Below, piece by piece: positions 8,360 to 16,458 of a stretch of 64,000 bases of DNA. Location of the stretch: contig NZ_MXPU01000011.1 of NCBI RefSeq assembly GCF_002204185.1, forward strand, positions 162,792 through 226,791, in the 5' to 3' direction. Origin of the DNA: Rhizobium esperanzae. Its GTDB lineage: Bacteria > Pseudomonadota > Alphaproteobacteria > Rhizobiales > Rhizobiaceae. The translations under genes and the position numbers were made by a program. Within the stretch, counting starts at the first letter, position 1; each line of letters begins with the position of its first letter. Under the pieces are notes generated by a model that was not told where the DNA came from, did not search any database, and saw nothing but the letters and a program-made list of their open reading frames with translations.

Positions 8360-8710
8360 TCAGCCGAATTCATGGATGGGGCGAATTTCGATCGCGCCGA
8401 GTTTCGCTAGCGGAATGCAAGCCGCAACCCGGATTGCGTCATTGAGATCCTTGGCCTCGATCAGAATGAAGCCGCCGAGCGCCTCCTTCGTCTCGGCGAA
8501 GGGGCCGTCCGTCACCGACATCTCGCCATGGCGCACCCTGACGGTCACCGCTGATTTCGGCGACTGCAGCGCCTGGGCGACGATCATCTGTCCGCTTTCG
8601 ACGAGATCGCTATCGTAGTTCAAGGAATTCGCGTCGAGTTCGGCCTGCTCCTCTTGCGTCATGGCGTCGAGTATCGCGCCATCGAACCAGACCTGGCAGA
8701 GATATTTCAT
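8360..8710 (-). CDS. YCII/DGPF-domain protein (3 of 3)
   Basis: A 116-residue YCII protein beginning MKYLCQVWFDGA, with VTDGPFAETKEALGGF in the middle and AIEIRPIHEFG at the end. The frame stays open to 8968, but the start is the ATG at 8710. It has AAAGGAGG about 8 nt upstream and aligns with the paralogue's start. It is the first gene of the YCII-YCII-YCII-sigma operon, so the operon promoter should lie in 8711-8865, facing a small divergent gene. Confidence 0.87.
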   Translation of the reverse strand: MKYLCQVWFDGAILDAMTQEEQAELDANSLNYDSDLVESGQMIVAQALQSPKSAVTVRVRHGEMSVTDGPFAETKEALGGFILIEAKDLNDAIRVAACIPLAKLGAIEIRPIHEFG

Positions 8711-8865
8711 CGCAGGCAGCCTCCTTTGCCGTGTTCCATATCCCTGGACGAACGATCGCCGCGCATTTCGACAGCTGCGGGAAAAATAATTTGTGCCGGT
8801 CCGGTGTCGAAATCGCAACGCAGCACTCGACAAGGCTTCATCGAAACCCGTCGAGGAGAACAGCA

Positions 8866-9081
8866 ATGAGTATTCTTGAAATCGCGCTGGCAAGCCAGAT
8901 CTGGGCTCGCCGCCATGAAAAGCGTCGTCAGGCGTTCGACGAAAGCGATGGGCTGAAGATTCTCTCACGCACAGCTTTCGCCATCGTCGGCTTCACGCTG
9001 TTGATAGCAGGGCTGAACGCTGCTGCCGGCAGGCCGCAGGTGGTTGCGCAGCACGCGGCACCCGTCGTCACAGGCAGATGA
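8866..9081 (+). CDS. Small single-pass membrane protein, unknown function
   Basis: A 71-residue ORF with GAGGAG 7 nt before the ATG at 8866. The N-terminus is charged and amphipathic (WARRHEKRRQAFDES), then one hydrophobic segment (about residues 33-50, FAIVGFTLLIAGL) and a short polar tail. I do not recognise the family. The clear ribosome site and codon use argue that it is real. It is divergent from the YCII operon and converges on amn with a 9-bp gap. Confidence 0.6.
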   Translation: MSILEIALASQIWARRHEKRRQAFDESDGLKILSRTAFAIVGFTLLIAGLNAAAGRPQVVAQHAAPVVTGR

Positions 9082-9090
9082 GGAAACGGC

Positions 9091-10593
9091 CTATTGGAAG
9101 GCCGTTTCGAAGAAGCTGCGCAGTTTGCGCGAATGCAGCGCTTCCGGCGGCATGGCCGCAAGCTTCTGGACGGCACGGATGCCGATCTGCAGATGCTGGT
9201 TCACCTGCGTGCGGTAGAAGGCCGTCGCCATGCCGGGCAGCTTCAACTCGCCGTGCAGCGGTTTGTCGGAGACACAGAGCAGAGTGCCGTAAGGCACGCG
9301 GAAGCGGAACCCGTTGGCGGCGATCGTTGCCGATTCCATGTCGAGCGCGATGGCGCGCGCCTGCGAGAGCCGCTTCACCGGTCCGCGCTGGTCGCGCAGT
9401 TCCCAGTTGCGGTTGTCGATGGTACCGACGGTGCCGGTGCGCATGATGCGCTTCAGCTCGAAGCCCTCGTATCCGGTAATTTCGGCGACGGCGGCCTCCA
9501 GCGCCACTTGCACTTCGGCGAGCGCCGGGATCGGCACCCAGACCGGCAGGTCGTCGTCGAGAACATGGTCCTCGCGCATATAGGCATGGGCGAGAACGTA
9601 ATCGCCGAGCCGCTGGCTGTTGCGCAGGCCGGCGCAGTGGCCGAGCATTAGCCAGGCATGCGGGCGCAGCACGGCGACGTGGTCGGTGATCGTCTTGGCG
9701 TTGGAAGGGCCGACGCCAATATTGATCATGGTGATCCCGGCATGGCCTTTCTTCTTCAGATGATAGGCCGGCATCTGGGGCAGGCGGGCAAGCGTCGCAT
9801 CGGTTTCCGGCATGCTCGAGCCGGGCAGGGTGACGATATTGCCGGGCTCGACGAAGGCGGTGTAGCCGTCGCCACCTTCCGCCATCAGCTTGCGCGCCCA
9901 ACTGCAGAATTCATCGATATAGAACTGGTAGTTCGTAAACAGCACGAAGTTCTGGAAATGCTCGGCATGGGTGGCGGTATAATGCGAGAGCCGGGCGAGC
10001 GAATAATCGATACGCTGGGCGGTGAACGGCGCAAGCGGCGAGGGCTCGCCCGGCGGCGGGATATATTCGCCGTTGGCGATCTCGTCATCGGTGGTGTTGA
10101 GGTCGGGTGTGTCGAAGATATCGCGCATGGGAACGTCGACGAAGGCTGAGGCCGATGCTTCGACATGCGCGCCCTCGCCGAAGGCGAAGTGCAGCGGGAT
10201 CGGCGTCGAGGATTCCGAGACGACGATCGGAACATTGTGGCTCCTTATCAAGAGCGACAGCTGCTCCTTCAGGTAATGCTTGAAGAGCTTCGGCCGGGTG
10301 ACCGTCGTCGTGTAGATGCCGGGCGCCGTGACATGGCCGTAGGAGAGGCGCGAGTCGACATGACCGAAGCTCGTCGTCTCGATGCTGACCTGCGGATAGA
10401 AAGCCCGGTAGCGCGAGGCGATCGGAGCGCCCTGGGCAAGGTCGGTGAAGCTCTGGATCAGGAACGCCGTATTGCGTTCGTAAAGCGCTGTCAGCGTCTC
10501 GACGGCCTTGGCCGGATCATCGAAACTCTCGGGCTGGAAAGGAGGCGGAGAGGATATGTCGAGGGGCGACAGAGGGGAGATTCGTTTGTTCAT
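9091..10593 (-). CDS. amn: AMP nucleosidase
   Basis: A 500-residue Amn. The N-terminal AMP-binding domain (about 1-190) precedes a purine-nucleoside-phosphorylase-like C-terminal domain, with GHCAGLRN near residue 320, IALDMESATIAANGF near 430 and LCVSDKPLHGE near 455. The ALDMES and SDKP blocks are the usual catalytic signatures. The enzyme hydrolyses AMP to adenine and ribose 5-phosphate and helps balance adenylate pools in the cytoplasm. Length is normal for the family. The start ATG at 10593 has no Shine-Dalgarno. Instead TATAAT lies 5 nt upstream (10599-10604) with TTGCTT 16 nt before it, which suggests a leaderless transcript. Confidence 0.95.
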   Translation of the reverse strand: MNKRISPLSPLDISSPPPFQPESFDDPAKAVETLTALYERNTAFLIQSFTDLAQGAPIASRYRAFYPQVSIETTSFGHVDSRLSYGHVTAPGIYTTTVTRPKLFKHYLKEQLSLLIRSHNVPIVVSESSTPIPLHFAFGEGAHVEASASAFVDVPMRDIFDTPDLNTTDDEIANGEYIPPPGEPSPLAPFTAQRIDYSLARLSHYTATHAEHFQNFVLFTNYQFYIDEFCSWARKLMAEGGDGYTAFVEPGNIVTLPGSSMPETDATLARLPQMPAYHLKKKGHAGITMINIGVGPSNAKTITDHVAVLRPHAWLMLGHCAGLRNSQRLGDYVLAHAYMREDHVLDDDLPVWVPIPALAEVQVALEAAVAEITGYEGFELKRIMRTGTVGTIDNRNWELRDQRGPVKRLSQARAIALDMESATIAANGFRFRVPYGTLLCVSDKPLHGELKLPGMATAFYRTQVNQHLQIGIRAVQKLAAMPPEALHSRKLRSFFETAFQ

Positions 10594-10598
10594 GACGC

Positions 10599-10626
10599 AT
10601 TATAGAGAGTTGTTTTTGACAAGCAA
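10599..10626 (-). promoter_or_regulatory. Putative amn promoter abutting the start codon
   Basis: Reading the minus strand, TTGCTT (10626-10621), a 16-nt spacer and a perfect TATAAT (10604-10599) end 5 nt before the amn ATG. Normal spacing from a -10 box would place transcription start at or next to the A of the ATG. This is an observation from sequence only; rhizobial housekeeping promoters often have weak -10 boxes, so the perfect match stands out. Confidence 0.4.
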
Positions 10627-10680
10627 ACGACGCGCGCCGGCGGAATCCGATTTTTTATCCTCTTGCGAGTCTGATGCCGG

Positions 10681-10860
10681 TCATCGCACCGTGGGTGCGC
10701 AGAAGGTTCCGCTTCTCTCCAGGCAGGTATAGCTCGCACCGAAATGCGACTGCGTGCCGCCGCCGCCATTGTGCACGACGACCGCCGAAAATGTGACGGC
10801 GAAGATAGCCGCGAACAGCGTGATGATGGTGAAACGTCTTGCCAGAATATAGAAGTTCAT
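10681..10860 (-). CDS. Small exported protein with two cysteines, unknown
   Basis: A 59-residue ORF from the ATG at 10860. Residues 10-29 form a hydrophobic segment after positively charged ARRF, as in a signal peptide or membrane anchor. The mature part is short, Gly-rich (NGGGGTQ) and holds two cysteines eight residues apart (TCLERSGTFC) that could form a disulphide. A longer ORF in another frame covers the same bases but lacks protein-like character. I know no family. It lies between amn (upstream region) and the DUF2147 gene, on the same strand. Confidence 0.5.
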   Translation of the reverse strand: MNFYILARRFTIITLFAAIFAVTFSAVVVHNGGGGTQSHFGASYTCLERSGTFCAPTVR

Positions 10861-11012
10861 CCCAGGCCCCCGATACGCAACCTAACCGTGACATGAGTTT
10901 TGCCACACCTCGGCTGAACGAGTGCTGAGATGCCGGTTCATCAGCCGTTCAGCTTGCGGGGCAGGCTCGGGCGATTGCAGTGAGGACCGGCAAGCCGGAG
11001 AAGGCCATGAGG

Positions 11013-11036
11013 CATGCCGGCATTTCGGCCGGCATG
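11013..11036. terminator. Stem-loop between DUF2147 gene and small exported gene
   Basis: CATGCCGGC and GCCGGCATG form a perfect 9-bp stem with a 6-nt loop, 41 bp past the stop of the DUF2147 gene on the minus strand. No T-run follows on either strand, so it is either a weak terminator or simply a palindromic repeat. The remaining bases between 10861 and 11076 show nothing else. Confidence 0.3.
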
Positions 11037-11076
11037 ATTATACGTTTGGGATGATTGTTGCGTCGGCCTTATCGCA

Positions 11077-11415
11077 TCAGAGCCGCGTCCAGGTCTGCGT
11101 CTTGCAGAGGATATTCATCACGCAGCCCTGCATCTTCAGTGAATTGCCGGAAATCTTTCCTGAGCCGCTATAGGTCTTGTCGGCGGCGGGGTCGGTGATC
11201 TCACCGGCATAGCTGCCGCCGGTCCCGGCGAGTGTGCCGATCTTGCGGCCGGTATATTTTCCGGTTTTCAGCGTCACGCAATAACTCTCGCCGCAGGCGG
11301 CAATCACCGCCGTTTCGCCGGAGGCCGTCTTCCACTTGCCGACGATAGGTTCCTCGGCGTGGGCTGTACCAGCGATCACGGCGATAGCGCCGGCAAGAAT
11401 GAGACTGCGGATCAT
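11077..11415 (-). CDS. DUF2147 family exported protein
   Basis: A 112-residue protein with a classical signal peptide (MIRSLILAGAIAVIAGTAHA, cleavage after AHA). The mature part starts EEPIVGKWKTASG, the opening of DUF2147 domains, and is a small beta-rich domain with four cysteines (CGESYC and CVMNILC), probably disulphide-bonded in the periplasm. DUF2147 proteins resemble lipocalins, and their function is not established. The ATG at 11415 follows a GGAGGAAA ribosome site. It is monocistronic, with its own promoter region in the AT-rich 11416-11750. Confidence 0.85.
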   Translation of the reverse strand: MIRSLILAGAIAVIAGTAHAEEPIVGKWKTASGETAVIAACGESYCVTLKTGKYTGRKIGTLAGTGGSYAGEITDPAADKTYSGSGKISGNSLKMQGCVMNILCKTQTWTRL

Positions 11416-11750
11416 CTTTTCCTCCCTGATGTCCTCTGACCGGCCGCGAAAATAGCTGACGCGAACGTAAAGGTAAATAGAGCCGGCTGTCCGTTCGCCG
11501 CTCGCCGAAAGCAGCCGAAAAGCCGACCGTAGAGCTTGTAAACCCGTCGCCTGCTGATTTCATGATGAATGATCCGTTTATTTGCGATTCTGAATCTTTT
11601 GTAAAATTTAAGCGAAAATGCCTAAATCCCAGGGAATCCGATGTTTAACAAAAACCCAATTTTACCAAGTGTTTGCAGTTTGTTTGTCTCAAATTAATCA
11701 TGCATTTTAGGCGTTTTTTGAAAGCCGTTTGGCATAGTCAAGCCATCAGA
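11416..11750. other. AT-rich intergenic region
   Basis: Between the divergent DUF2147 and Sel1-like genes. Bases about 11565-11730 are markedly AT-rich compared with the rest of the window and contain TTTAACAAAAAC and several T-runs, as expected for divergent promoters. I find no convincing ORF here. The downstream part, 11751-11815, is annotated separately as a candidate structured RNA. Confidence 0.4.
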
Positions 11751-11815
11751 CGAGCGGGGCAAACCCGCCGGACCGGAAGGGCCGCAAAGCCGCGATAGAC
11801 GGCAGGGTCCGAAGG
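11751..11815 (+). ncRNA. Candidate structured leader RNA resembling the GEMM-I (c-di-GMP) aptamer core
   Basis: In the leader of the Sel1-like gene, GGGCAAACC (11757-11765) and GCAAAGCC (11784-11791) are separated by 18 nt. These are the two most conserved strings of GEMM-I riboswitches, at about the usual distance, and the bases between can fold as a short hairpin (CCC/GGG with CC/GG). A second hairpin, GCCG/CGGC, follows, and then CAGGGTCCGAAGG, which resembles the 3' part of the aptamer. The long variable arm is missing or reduced, and the tetraloop is not the usual GAAA. It could be a shortened variant or a different rhizobial RNA. The assignment is by eye; a covariance-model search would settle it. 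Confidence 0.4.
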
Positions 11816-11857
11816 TAAAACAGGGTAAGTCGTAAACAGGCTAACAGGGATAAACCG

Positions 11858-12127
11858 ATGGCACGCTTTGAAATGCACAATGCTGAAACGGCCACCGTGG
11901 GTGGCGACAACAACAGCGCCGATGTCTTCTGCGAAATGGGTCTGATGTACGCAACCGGCCGCGGCTGCGTCGTCGATCTCGTTGCTGCCCACAAGTGGCT
12001 GAACATTGCCGCGATCAAGGGCAACGACCGCGCCGCCGAGCTTCGCGCCGACGTGGCCGCTGCCATGAACAAGATGCAGCTCGTGGAAGCACTGCGCGCT
12101 GCCCGCGAATGGATGACCGTCCACTAA
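11858..12127 (+). CDS. Small Sel1-repeat-like protein
   Basis: An 89-residue protein. Residues 20-60 (ADVFCEMGLMYATGRGCVVDLVAAHKWLNIAA) form one Sel1-type helical repeat: A..LG.MY..G.G...D...A..W...AA. A second amphipathic helix rich in Ala, Met and Glu follows. Single-repeat Sel1 proteins are usually adaptors in signalling or cell-envelope stress. There is no signal peptide, so it is cytoplasmic. The ATG at 11858 follows CAGGGATAAACC. The structured leader at 11751-11815 suggests RNA-level control. Confidence 0.75.
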   Translation: MARFEMHNAETATVGGDNNSADVFCEMGLMYATGRGCVVDLVAAHKWLNIAAIKGNDRAAELRADVAAAMNKMQLVEALRAAREWMTVH

Positions 12128-12190
12128 CGCATCGGCCCGAAATCCGGTTCGGAGTTTCGGAAAGGACGATACGAAGATCGAAGGTATTAG

Positions 12191-12229
12191 AGCGTCGTTT
12201 GTGCGTCCGAAAGGCACACAAACGACGCT
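12191..12229. repeat. Intergenic palindrome (Rhizobium-type short repeat)
   Basis: AGCGTCGTTTGTG (12191-12203) and its exact reverse complement CACAAACGACGCT (12217-12229) flank a 13-nt loop. TTAGAGCG-type palindromes are scattered through Rhizobium genomes. Here it sits 61 bp after the Sel1-like gene and could also serve as a transcription barrier. There is no T-run. Confidence 0.6.
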
Positions 12230-12363
12230 GCCGTTTGAGCGGGTCCGTGCTTTCAATTCTCTGATATCGAAAACAGTCAATTGTCGGTATTGGGGTCGCT
12301 CAAACGTTCTTTGCTGGACGAGGCGATACCTCGTCGATTGCAACGACACTTGGAGATCAAAAC

Positions 12364-12801
12364 ATGGCGCTCAAGCGAATGGACAATGTCGGAATCGTCG
12401 TCGAAGACCTCGGAGAGGCGATTGATTTCTTTCGCGAGCTCGGCCTCGAATTGGAAGGGCGGGCGACGGTCGAAGGCGAATGGGCCGGACGTATTACCGG
12501 ACTGGGAGATCAGCGTGTCGAGATCGCCATGATGCGCACACCGGACGGCCACAGCCGGCTTGAGCTCTCCCGCTTTCTGGCGCCGCCTGTCGTCGCGGAT
12601 CACCGGAACGCCCCGGTCAATGCCCTCGGCTACCTCCGCGTCATGTTCGCGGTGGATGACATTGACGAGACGCTTGAGAGGCTCCGCGGGCGCGGCGCGC
12701 AGCTCGTAGGGGAAGTCGTTCAGTATAAGGATGCGTATCGGCTCTGCTACATTCGCGGACCTGAAGGGATTCTGATCGGCCTCGCCCAGGAACTCAGCTG
12801 A
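12364..12801 (+). CDS. VOC-superfamily (glyoxalase/bleomycin-resistance fold) protein
   Basis: A 145-residue protein with two beta-alpha-beta-beta-beta modules. The first begins MDNVGIVVEDLGEAIDFFRELGL and the second LGYLRVMFAVDDIDETLERL. It ends RLCYIRGPEGILIGLAQEL, the usual VOC C-terminus with a metal-ligand-like Glu in GPEG. Members are metal-dependent dioxygenases, isomerases or drug-binding proteins; the substrate here cannot be told. The ATG at 12364 has TTGGAGA 7 nt upstream. It stands alone and converges on the aminotransferase gene. Confidence 0.85.
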   Translation: MALKRMDNVGIVVEDLGEAIDFFRELGLELEGRATVEGEWAGRITGLGDQRVEIAMMRTPDGHSRLELSRFLAPPVVADHRNAPVNALGYLRVMFAVDDIDETLERLRGRGAQLVGEVVQYKDAYRLCYIRGPEGILIGLAQELS

Positions 12802-12864
12802 TCGCAACACGCAGGCAAATGGCGAAGACCCGACCATGTCGGCGAACGGACAGGAATGACAAGC

Positions 12865-13977
12865 TCAGGCGAGCGTCTTCAGGACTTGCGGCAGCGCTTC
12901 CTCGAACAGCGCCATCTCAGCCTCCGGTCCGACGCTGACGCGGATGCAGCGATTGAGCGGCGCAACACCCGGCATGCGGACGAAGACGCCGTGATCCATC
13001 AGGCCATCGACGATCGCCCGCGCATGGGCGCCGTCGCGACCGGTATCGATCGCCACAAAATTCGTTGCCGAGGGCAGCGGCTCAAGACCGTTTGCCCGGG
13101 CGATGCGGCCGATCCGCTCCCGTGCTGCATGGATTTTCCCGACCACCTCGGCCAGATAGGCCTGATCCTTGAGCGCGGCCAGTGCTGCAGCCGTCGCCAG
13201 CCGGTTCATGCCGAAATGATTGCGGATCTTGTCGAAGGCCTGTGCCGTGCCTGAGGTCGAGATCACGTATCCGGTGCGTGAGCCGGCAAGCCCGTAAGCC
13301 TTGGAAAAGGTGCGGGTGCGCACGATGTTGGGCAGCTCGATGAGCGAGGCGATCGACGGCAGCGAATGTGCCGGCCCGGTTTCGCTATAGGCTTCGTCCA
13401 GCACCATCATCGTGGTCTCGGGCAGCGCCCGGGCGAAAGCGACAATACTGTCGGCGTCCCACCAGCTTCCCATCGGATTGTCGGGATTGGCGAAATAGAC
13501 GAGGGGCGCATTCTCGCGCCTGACCGCGTCGAGCAGCCCGTCGAGATCCTCGCGGTCGTTTGCGTAGGGGACGGTCACCAGCCGGCCGCCAAAACCGGCG
13601 ACATGGAAATTGAATGTCGGATAGGCGCCGAGCGAGGTAACGACGGGTGCCCCCGGTTCGATCACCAGCCGGACGATCTGGCCGAGCAATTCGTCAATGC
13701 CGCCGGCGATGGCGATATTGGCGGCCGTCACACCAAGATGCGCGCCAAGCGCTTCCCTCAGCGCGAAATTTTCCGAGTCGTTGTATTTCCAGATGTCGCG
13801 TGCCTCTTCGCGCATCGCGGCAAGCACGGAGGGGGCCGGGCCGAAGCCATTCTCATTGGCGCCGATGCGCGCCAGAACGGCACGTCCGCGCTGGCGTTCG
13901 ATGGCTTCGGGACCGACGAAGGGAACTGTGGAGGGCAGGGCGCTGATGAGGGGCGTGAAGCGCGAGAAGGCGGACAT
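12865..13977 (-). CDS. PLP-dependent aminotransferase, histidinol-phosphate-aminotransferase-like
   Basis: A 370-residue fold-type I aminotransferase. It has ANENGFGPAP near the N-terminus, NPDNPMGSW (the substrate/PLP Asn region) near residue 170, VLDEAYSETG near 200 and the PLP lysine in RTRTFSKAYGLAGSR near 230. It resembles HisC paralogues that use other substrates. Without his genes nearby, primary histidine synthesis is unlikely. I chose the ATG at 13977 because the 22 residues before it look non-protein-like and relatives start near this point. It is cytoplasmic and apparently monocistronic. Confidence 0.82.
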   Translation of the reverse strand: MSAFSRFTPLISALPSTVPFVGPEAIERQRGRAVLARIGANENGFGPAPSVLAAMREEARDIWKYNDSENFALREALGAHLGVTAANIAIAGGIDELLGQIVRLVIEPGAPVVTSLGAYPTFNFHVAGFGGRLVTVPYANDREDLDGLLDAVRRENAPLVYFANPDNPMGSWWDADSIVAFARALPETTMMVLDEAYSETGPAHSLPSIASLIELPNIVRTRTFSKAYGLAGSRTGYVISTSGTAQAFDKIRNHFGMNRLATAAALAALKDQAYLAEVVGKIHAARERIGRIARANGLEPLPSATNFVAIDTGRDGAHARAIVDGLMDHGVFVRMPGVAPLNRCIRVSVGPEAEMALFEEALPQVLKTLA

Positions 13978-14160
13978 GCGAAGGCGGTTTCCCGGACATG
14001 TTGAGATCAGGCGCAACAATAGGCCCGGGCTCGGCCAAGGCAAGCAAGATTATTCCGCAGCCGCAGCGCTCACACAGCGCGTCCTTTTCAAAGCGGCGGG
14101 GGCGACGTAGCGCTTTGAATTGCCGAACAATTTGTCCTTGGGTCATTTCCATCCAAGGAC

Positions 14161-14586
14161 TTATGCGGGACCGGCGGCGAGCCTCGTATCGCGGAACATC
14201 GGTGCACGCCGGGCGTCGATCGCTTCCATATTGCCGACAAGGAAATCGGCGCGCACGACGCGGCGCAGAACCTCGGGGTCCAGGAGGTTGATGAACCGTA
14301 CGCCGATGCGTTCCTTATTGCGATAGACTTCGGCGCAGCCGATGCGATAGGCCAGGCCGAGAATGTTGAGATAATAATGTTTCGGCAGACCGGCGGTGGT
14401 CGACACGATGAAGGTTGCGCCGCCCTGCGATATGTCGATGATCTCGGCGCTTCGCATCGAGACGCCGGTGAGGCACGGCCGGACGGCGACGATACGGGCC
14501 GGGCGCTTGACGTTGAACTCTTCCCAGCGCAGGTCGTAAATGGCGGACTTGACCGTTGCAAGGTGTGTGGCGCGGAGCATAGTCAT
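14161..14586 (-). CDS. PilZ-domain protein (first of two paralogues)
   Basis: A 141-residue single-domain protein. KRPARIVAVRP followed about 25 residues later by IIDISQGGATF matches the PilZ arrangement of an Arg-rich loop and D/N-x-S-x-x-G motif that binds cyclic di-GMP. RIGVRF then closes the beta barrel. The start is uncertain among three nearby in-frame ATGs; I took 14586 because GGAG lies 8 nt upstream. It shares LP-x-HYYLNILG and LLDPE-type segments with the gene at 16658. It probably acts as a c-di-GMP effector; the partner is unknown. Confidence 0.7.
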   Translation of the reverse strand: MTMLRATHLATVKSAIYDLRWEEFNVKRPARIVAVRPCLTGVSMRSAEIIDISQGGATFIVSTTAGLPKHYYLNILGLAYRIGCAEVYRNKERIGVRFINLLDPEVLRRVVRADFLVGNMEAIDARRAPMFRDTRLAAGPA

Positions 14587-15002
14587 CTTGCATTCTCCGT
14601 CAGACAGGGCACAATTGGGGTTCTTGCTCTGGAGCAAGCTGATCTTGCTTCAGCCACGGTCACATGAATGTTTTGCACATTCGTCAAATATAAAAAGACA
14701 ATTTTAACGAGTTCAAATTTTGTTTCCATGCGGGACGCCGAATGTTCACAATCGGTACGCAGACTGTGCCGCCAAAACGTATTATGGACTGTGCCCCTAC
14801 CGATTTCGGCGCAGTTTTCCCGAACTCTTTCAATGGCCGGGCGTTCTGCCTAAAGCATGTCGCGCACAAGTGTCAGCGGTTTTGCGGTAACGACATGCGT
14901 AAAAACAAACAGCGAAAGCGCAAGGAGCGAATCAGAAAGATCGCGACGCGCTTTCGATCGATGAAGCAAGGGCGCTTCGATGACGACAGCGAGGAGTTGA
15001 AG
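14587..15002. other. Intergenic region between PilZ and host-attachment genes
   Basis: About 415 bp between divergent genes. The frame of the downstream gene is open back to 14742, but that stretch is lysine/arginine-rich, has no ribosome site of note and does not look conserved, so I treat it as leader. Short AT-rich segments near 14670-14720 could hold promoters. No repeat or RNA signature was recognised. Confidence 0.35.
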
Positions 15003-15449
15003 ATGACCGACATCAGAATCCCCGGGAAATCATGGGTCGTAGTCTGCAATGGAGCCAAGGCCCTCATCATGCAGAACGCCGGCGATGCCCAGCTGATGAA
15101 CCTGAAGGTGTTGGAAACCCTGACGCAGCCGAACGAGCCCGATCGCGAGCTCGGCACCGACAAGCCTGGCCGCAGCCATGCCGCTGATGGATGGAGCCGC
15201 AGCGCTGTCGAAGAGACCAGCTGGCAGGAGCAGGCCGAAGCGCAATTTCTGAAACATGTGGCGGAGCGAATGGACGAGCTGACGCAGGCAAAGGATGCAC
15301 GCCGTATCGTCCTCATCGCGCCCCCGAAGGCGCTCGGCGCCCTGCGGCCGGCGCTGAGCGCCGAGACGCAGGCGGCGATATCGGCGGAACTGGCGAAAGA
15401 CTATACCAATCTGCCGATAGACGAGATCGAGCGGCATCTCGCCGCGTGA
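15003..15449 (+). CDS. Host attachment family protein
   Basis: A 148-residue member of the Host_attach family (Agrobacterium AtsE-like, related to the archaeal release-factor-like baeRF fold). It opens with WVVVCNGAKALIMQN, the signature of a degenerate nucleotide-binding fold, and has RRIVLIAPPKALGALRPAL near residue 105 and YTNLPIDEIERHL at the C-terminus. Agrobacterium mutants were linked to attachment to plant cells, but the molecular role is unclear and a translation-related role is possible. The ATG at 15003 has GAGGAG 6 nt upstream, better than any upstream in-frame start. It is cytoplasmic, with no signal peptide. Confidence 0.83.
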   Translation: MTDIRIPGKSWVVVCNGAKALIMQNAGDAQLMNLKVLETLTQPNEPDRELGTDKPGRSHAADGWSRSAVEETSWQEQAEAQFLKHVAERMDELTQAKDARRIVLIAPPKALGALRPALSAETQAAISAELAKDYTNLPIDEIERHLAA

Positions 15450-15502
15450 TGAAACCAACCGATGAGCTAACGCGGGCCGGTTGGCCGGTGTTCTTGTTCG
15501 TT

Positions 15503-16369
15503 TCAGACCAACGGTCTCTCTCCGGCAAACAGATCTTCATGATCGGCAAACAGTTTGGCCAGGCGATCGATGACCGTCCTGACTTCAGGCCTTTGCCGCT
15601 CGTCGTCATGCGCGACGATCCACATCTCGTAGGTCAATTCATCGATAACAGGCCCGGCGCGGACGAGCTTGCGCTCCTGGTCGCCGATGAAACAGGGCAG
15701 CACGCCGCGGCCGGCGCCGCCTCGGATCAGGTAAAAGAGCATATGGGGCGTGTTCGTCCAGCTGGTGATCCAATAATCCGGCTGTTCGAAAGTCCACTTG
15801 TCCGCCGGTGTGATGGCGATGTCCGTTCCGAGCGAGATCCAGTTGCAATTGGTCTCGTCATAATCGGCTGCCTGATAAACCGCATGCGCCACCTTGACTG
15901 AACGGCGGATCGCGACGTTGCCGCCATCCGGCCGGCTGTGGCGAATGGCGATATGCGCCTCGCGATAGATGAAATCGACGCTCGCGTCACAGGTCTTGTA
16001 GCACATGCGAAAGCAGTCTTTCGGCGTCCAGACACTGGCCAGGTGATCGGCGATGAAGCGCGACGTCCAGCTGTCGACGACCGTCGACACAATCGGCAGC
16101 GTCAGCACTTCACCGCGCCAGTCGGAGATCGCCCGCGCCGCATCCTGCATCAGCCGGACGCGATCGAGCAGTTCCTGGCCGTCCTTTGCAAGCAGGTAGC
16201 CTGTGGGGCCGCGGTTGAACAGCGACCGGCCGGTCACCCGTTCGAGCGCCAGCATGCGCCGGCCGATCGTCGGCGCACTGAGCCCCGTCCGCGCCGCCGC
16301 CGCCGAAAGCCCGCCGCCGGTCGCGACATGGAAGAAAAGCTGCAGATCGTCCCAGCTCGCCTCTTTCAT
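15503..16369 (-). CDS. LysR-family transcriptional regulator
   Basis: A 288-residue regulator. An N-terminal winged helix-turn-helix (WDDLQLFFHVATGGGLSAAAARTGLS, then TIGRRMLALERVTG) is followed by a periplasmic-binding-protein-like effector domain. The start at 16369 has AAAGGGGG upstream; an ATG 8 codons earlier is less likely. It is divergent from the small ORF at 16459, the usual arrangement for a LysR target, though the target may lie elsewhere. The ligand is unknown. Confidence 0.88.
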   Translation of the reverse strand: MKEASWDDLQLFFHVATGGGLSAAAARTGLSAPTIGRRMLALERVTGRSLFNRGPTGYLLAKDGQELLDRVRLMQDAARAISDWRGEVLTLPIVSTVVDSWTSRFIADHLASVWTPKDCFRMCYKTCDASVDFIYREAHIAIRHSRPDGGNVAIRRSVKVAHAVYQAADYDETNCNWISLGTDIAITPADKWTFEQPDYWITSWTNTPHMLFYLIRGGAGRGVLPCFIGDQERKLVRAGPVIDELTYEMWIVAHDDERQRPEVRTVIDRLAKLFADHEDLFAGERPLV

Positions 16370-16458
16370 GGATGAAAACCCCCTTTCCTCCATGCCTCTA
16401 CATAGCGGGGGCGTGAAGGCCTAGCTGAACTACTCCAGCAATAGATGGAGGATAGGCA

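Noticed and set aside
8711..8968. N-terminal extension of the third YCII protein
   Set aside because: The paralogues and the AAAGGAGG site place the start at 8710; the extension overlaps the promoter region and a divergent gene.
10655..10906. An 83-codon minus-strand ORF upstream of amn
   Set aside because: Another frame on the same strand gives a 59-residue protein with a signal-like segment and paired cysteines, which is more credible.
14742..15002. N-terminal extension of the host-attachment protein
   Set aside because: The upstream in-frame codons are Lys/Arg-rich and precede a strong GAGGAG site at the usual family start.
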